From: Chthonomonas sp. UBA2785
GTDB lineage: Bacteria > Armatimonadota > Fimbriimonadia > Fimbriimonadales > Fimbriimonadaceae
Assembly: GCA_002352215.1 (NCBI GenBank)
Contig: DEIB01000012.1
Span: 13,275-76,497 of the forward strand
Direction of reading: 5' to 3'
Length of the DNA: 63,223 nt
How positions within the stretch are numbered: position 1 is the stretch's first letter; each line of letters begins with the position of its first letter. Positions 62,607 to 63,223 of the stretch are shown here, piece after piece. Made by a program: the position numbers and the translations under genes. The notes below the pieces were generated by a model. That model ran no database searches. It saw nothing but the letters and a program-made list of their open reading frames with translations, and was not told the origin of the DNA.

Positions 62607-63223
62607 ATGCGTCCGTTTTTGGGCATAAGTTGTTTATCGGTGGGTTTGATACTTGTCGGCTGCGGGGGAGGCAGTGGTTCGCTTATTGGCGGAGGTGGTG
62701 CACCTTTAGCGCCAGATTTTTCTCGTGATGCCGGGGTGACGGCTCGGATTGAAGTCGATCCGACCACCAACAAGGTGAAGGTCACGAACCTGGATTCTGA
62801 AGGCCGGGCGATTTGGCAAGGGAACTCGGTGAAGATTGAAAGCGCGGAAGTGTTCCAACTGCCGGGTTCCTCGATCTCCAGCCGGGTTTTGCGACTCACG
62901 TTTAAGAACAACACGCAGATTCCGCTGGGTCAGAACGAGACTTTGAAGGCGATGCTGACGACAGCCAGCACTGAGTTCTCCGCGATGACCGAAGCCGGGA
63001 TTGGCAGCAGCGGCCTTACGGATGGGGCAGTAGCCAGTGCCGCCATCGGCGCGCCGCGCGCGGTGTGGGAAGACGCCGACGGCACGATTTATGTCGCCCA
63101 GGGCAGCAGCAATGGTATCCGCCGCATCCGCAACGGGAGCGTTTCGACGATTGGGAGTGGCTACCAGAACGTCTTCGGCATCACCGGAGACCCCAGCGGC
63201 AACTACATCTACTTCATCGAACG
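62607..63223 (+). CDS. NHL-repeat lipoprotein, paralogue 3 (partial)
   Basis: A third copy, cut off by the window end after about 205 codons. The signal differs ('GLILVGC' lipobox), but from the Gly/Ser linker onward the protein is nearly identical to paralogue 1 (for example 'SVSTIGSGYQNVFGITGDPS'). Many codons differ synonymously, so it is a distinct gene rather than an assembly duplicate. It suggests the array continues downstream. Confidence 0.85.
   Translation, partial: MRPFLGISCLSVGLILVGCGGGSGSLIGGGGAPLAPDFSRDAGVTARIEVDPTTNKVKVTNLDSEGRAIWQGNSVKIESAEVFQLPGSSISSRVLRLTFKNNTQIPLGQNETLKAMLTTASTEFSAMTEAGIGSSGLTDGAVASAAIGAPRAVWEDADGTIYVAQGSSNGIRRIRNGSVSTIGSGYQNVFGITGDPSGNYIYFIE

Overview
The window is a dense, GC-rich bacterial chromosome segment. 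It carries mostly housekeeping genes and shows no insertion sequence, prophage or CRISPR array. The organism is a flagellated diderm that makes lipid A: it has FlgH/FlgI L- and P-ring proteins, LpxA and LpxB. It also has a PEP-CTERM protein, an ARC/Mpa-type proteasomal ATPase, CBS-DUF1385 and SpoIIM-family proteins. This combination fits Armatimonadota (Fimbriimonas-like) best, but that assignment is inference from gene content and no database was searched.

Layout. 1-2.4 kb: the end of a ribosomal operon (rpoA-rplQ-truA-rplM-rpsI) with a hairpin terminator. 2.4-9.7 kb: ldhA, then a minus-strand block (ccmAB, a phosphoesterase, secG, a CBS-DUF1385 fusion, a zinc-ribbon membrane protein, an FAD oxidoreductase, a DUF6614 protein). 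9.8-15.2 kb: alaS, prfA and the ARC-like ATPase. 15.3-16.8 kb: a PEP-CTERM protein facing an M50B-type protease. 16.9-25.2 kb: a flagellar operon flgF-flgG-flgA-flgH-flgI-flgJ-flgN-flgK-flgL-fliW-csrA, building the distal rod, rings and hook-filament junction and ending with the FliW-CsrA switch. 25.2-36.7 kb: ribF, two related small membrane proteins, SRPBCC, two zinc dehydrogenases plus a cupin, an M48 protease, a ceramidase-like protein, an Ig-like membrane protein and purH. 36.8-47.2 kb: mreBCD, glutamate dehydrogenase, tRNA-Leu, a Rieske oxygenase, a LON-domain protein, a GAF-PAS histidine kinase, a HAD hydrolase, a sugar-phosphate isomerase, ssb and rpsF. 47.3-57.2 kb: an HD protein, tRNA-Thr, a Fic protein with an operator-like repeat array, tRNA-Tyr, a C4 zinc-ribbon protein, a lipoprotein, a glycosyltransferase, a SpoIIM-like protein, a sigma factor followed by fabZ-lpxA-lpxB, a candidate small RNA and a GNAT. 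57.3 kb to the end: three tandem paralogues of a large NHL-repeat lipoprotein. The second is interrupted by an in-frame TAA and the third runs off the window.

Signals that ordinary annotation would miss: (i) several genes have a sigma70-type -10 hexamer exactly six bases before the ATG and no Shine-Dalgarno sequence, so they are probably leaderless; (ii) three alternating copies of an 11-base arm with 7-base spacers sit on the fic promoter, and Fic itself ends in a winged-helix-like domain; (iii) a three-hairpin RNA candidate ends in a terminator whose loop is anti-Shine-Dalgarno-like; (iv) FlgA appears fused to a FlgG-like domain; (v) the NHL lipoprotein family has a conserved N-terminal half and a divergent C-terminal half. 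Start sites were chosen by reading upstream sequence, and uncertain ones are flagged.
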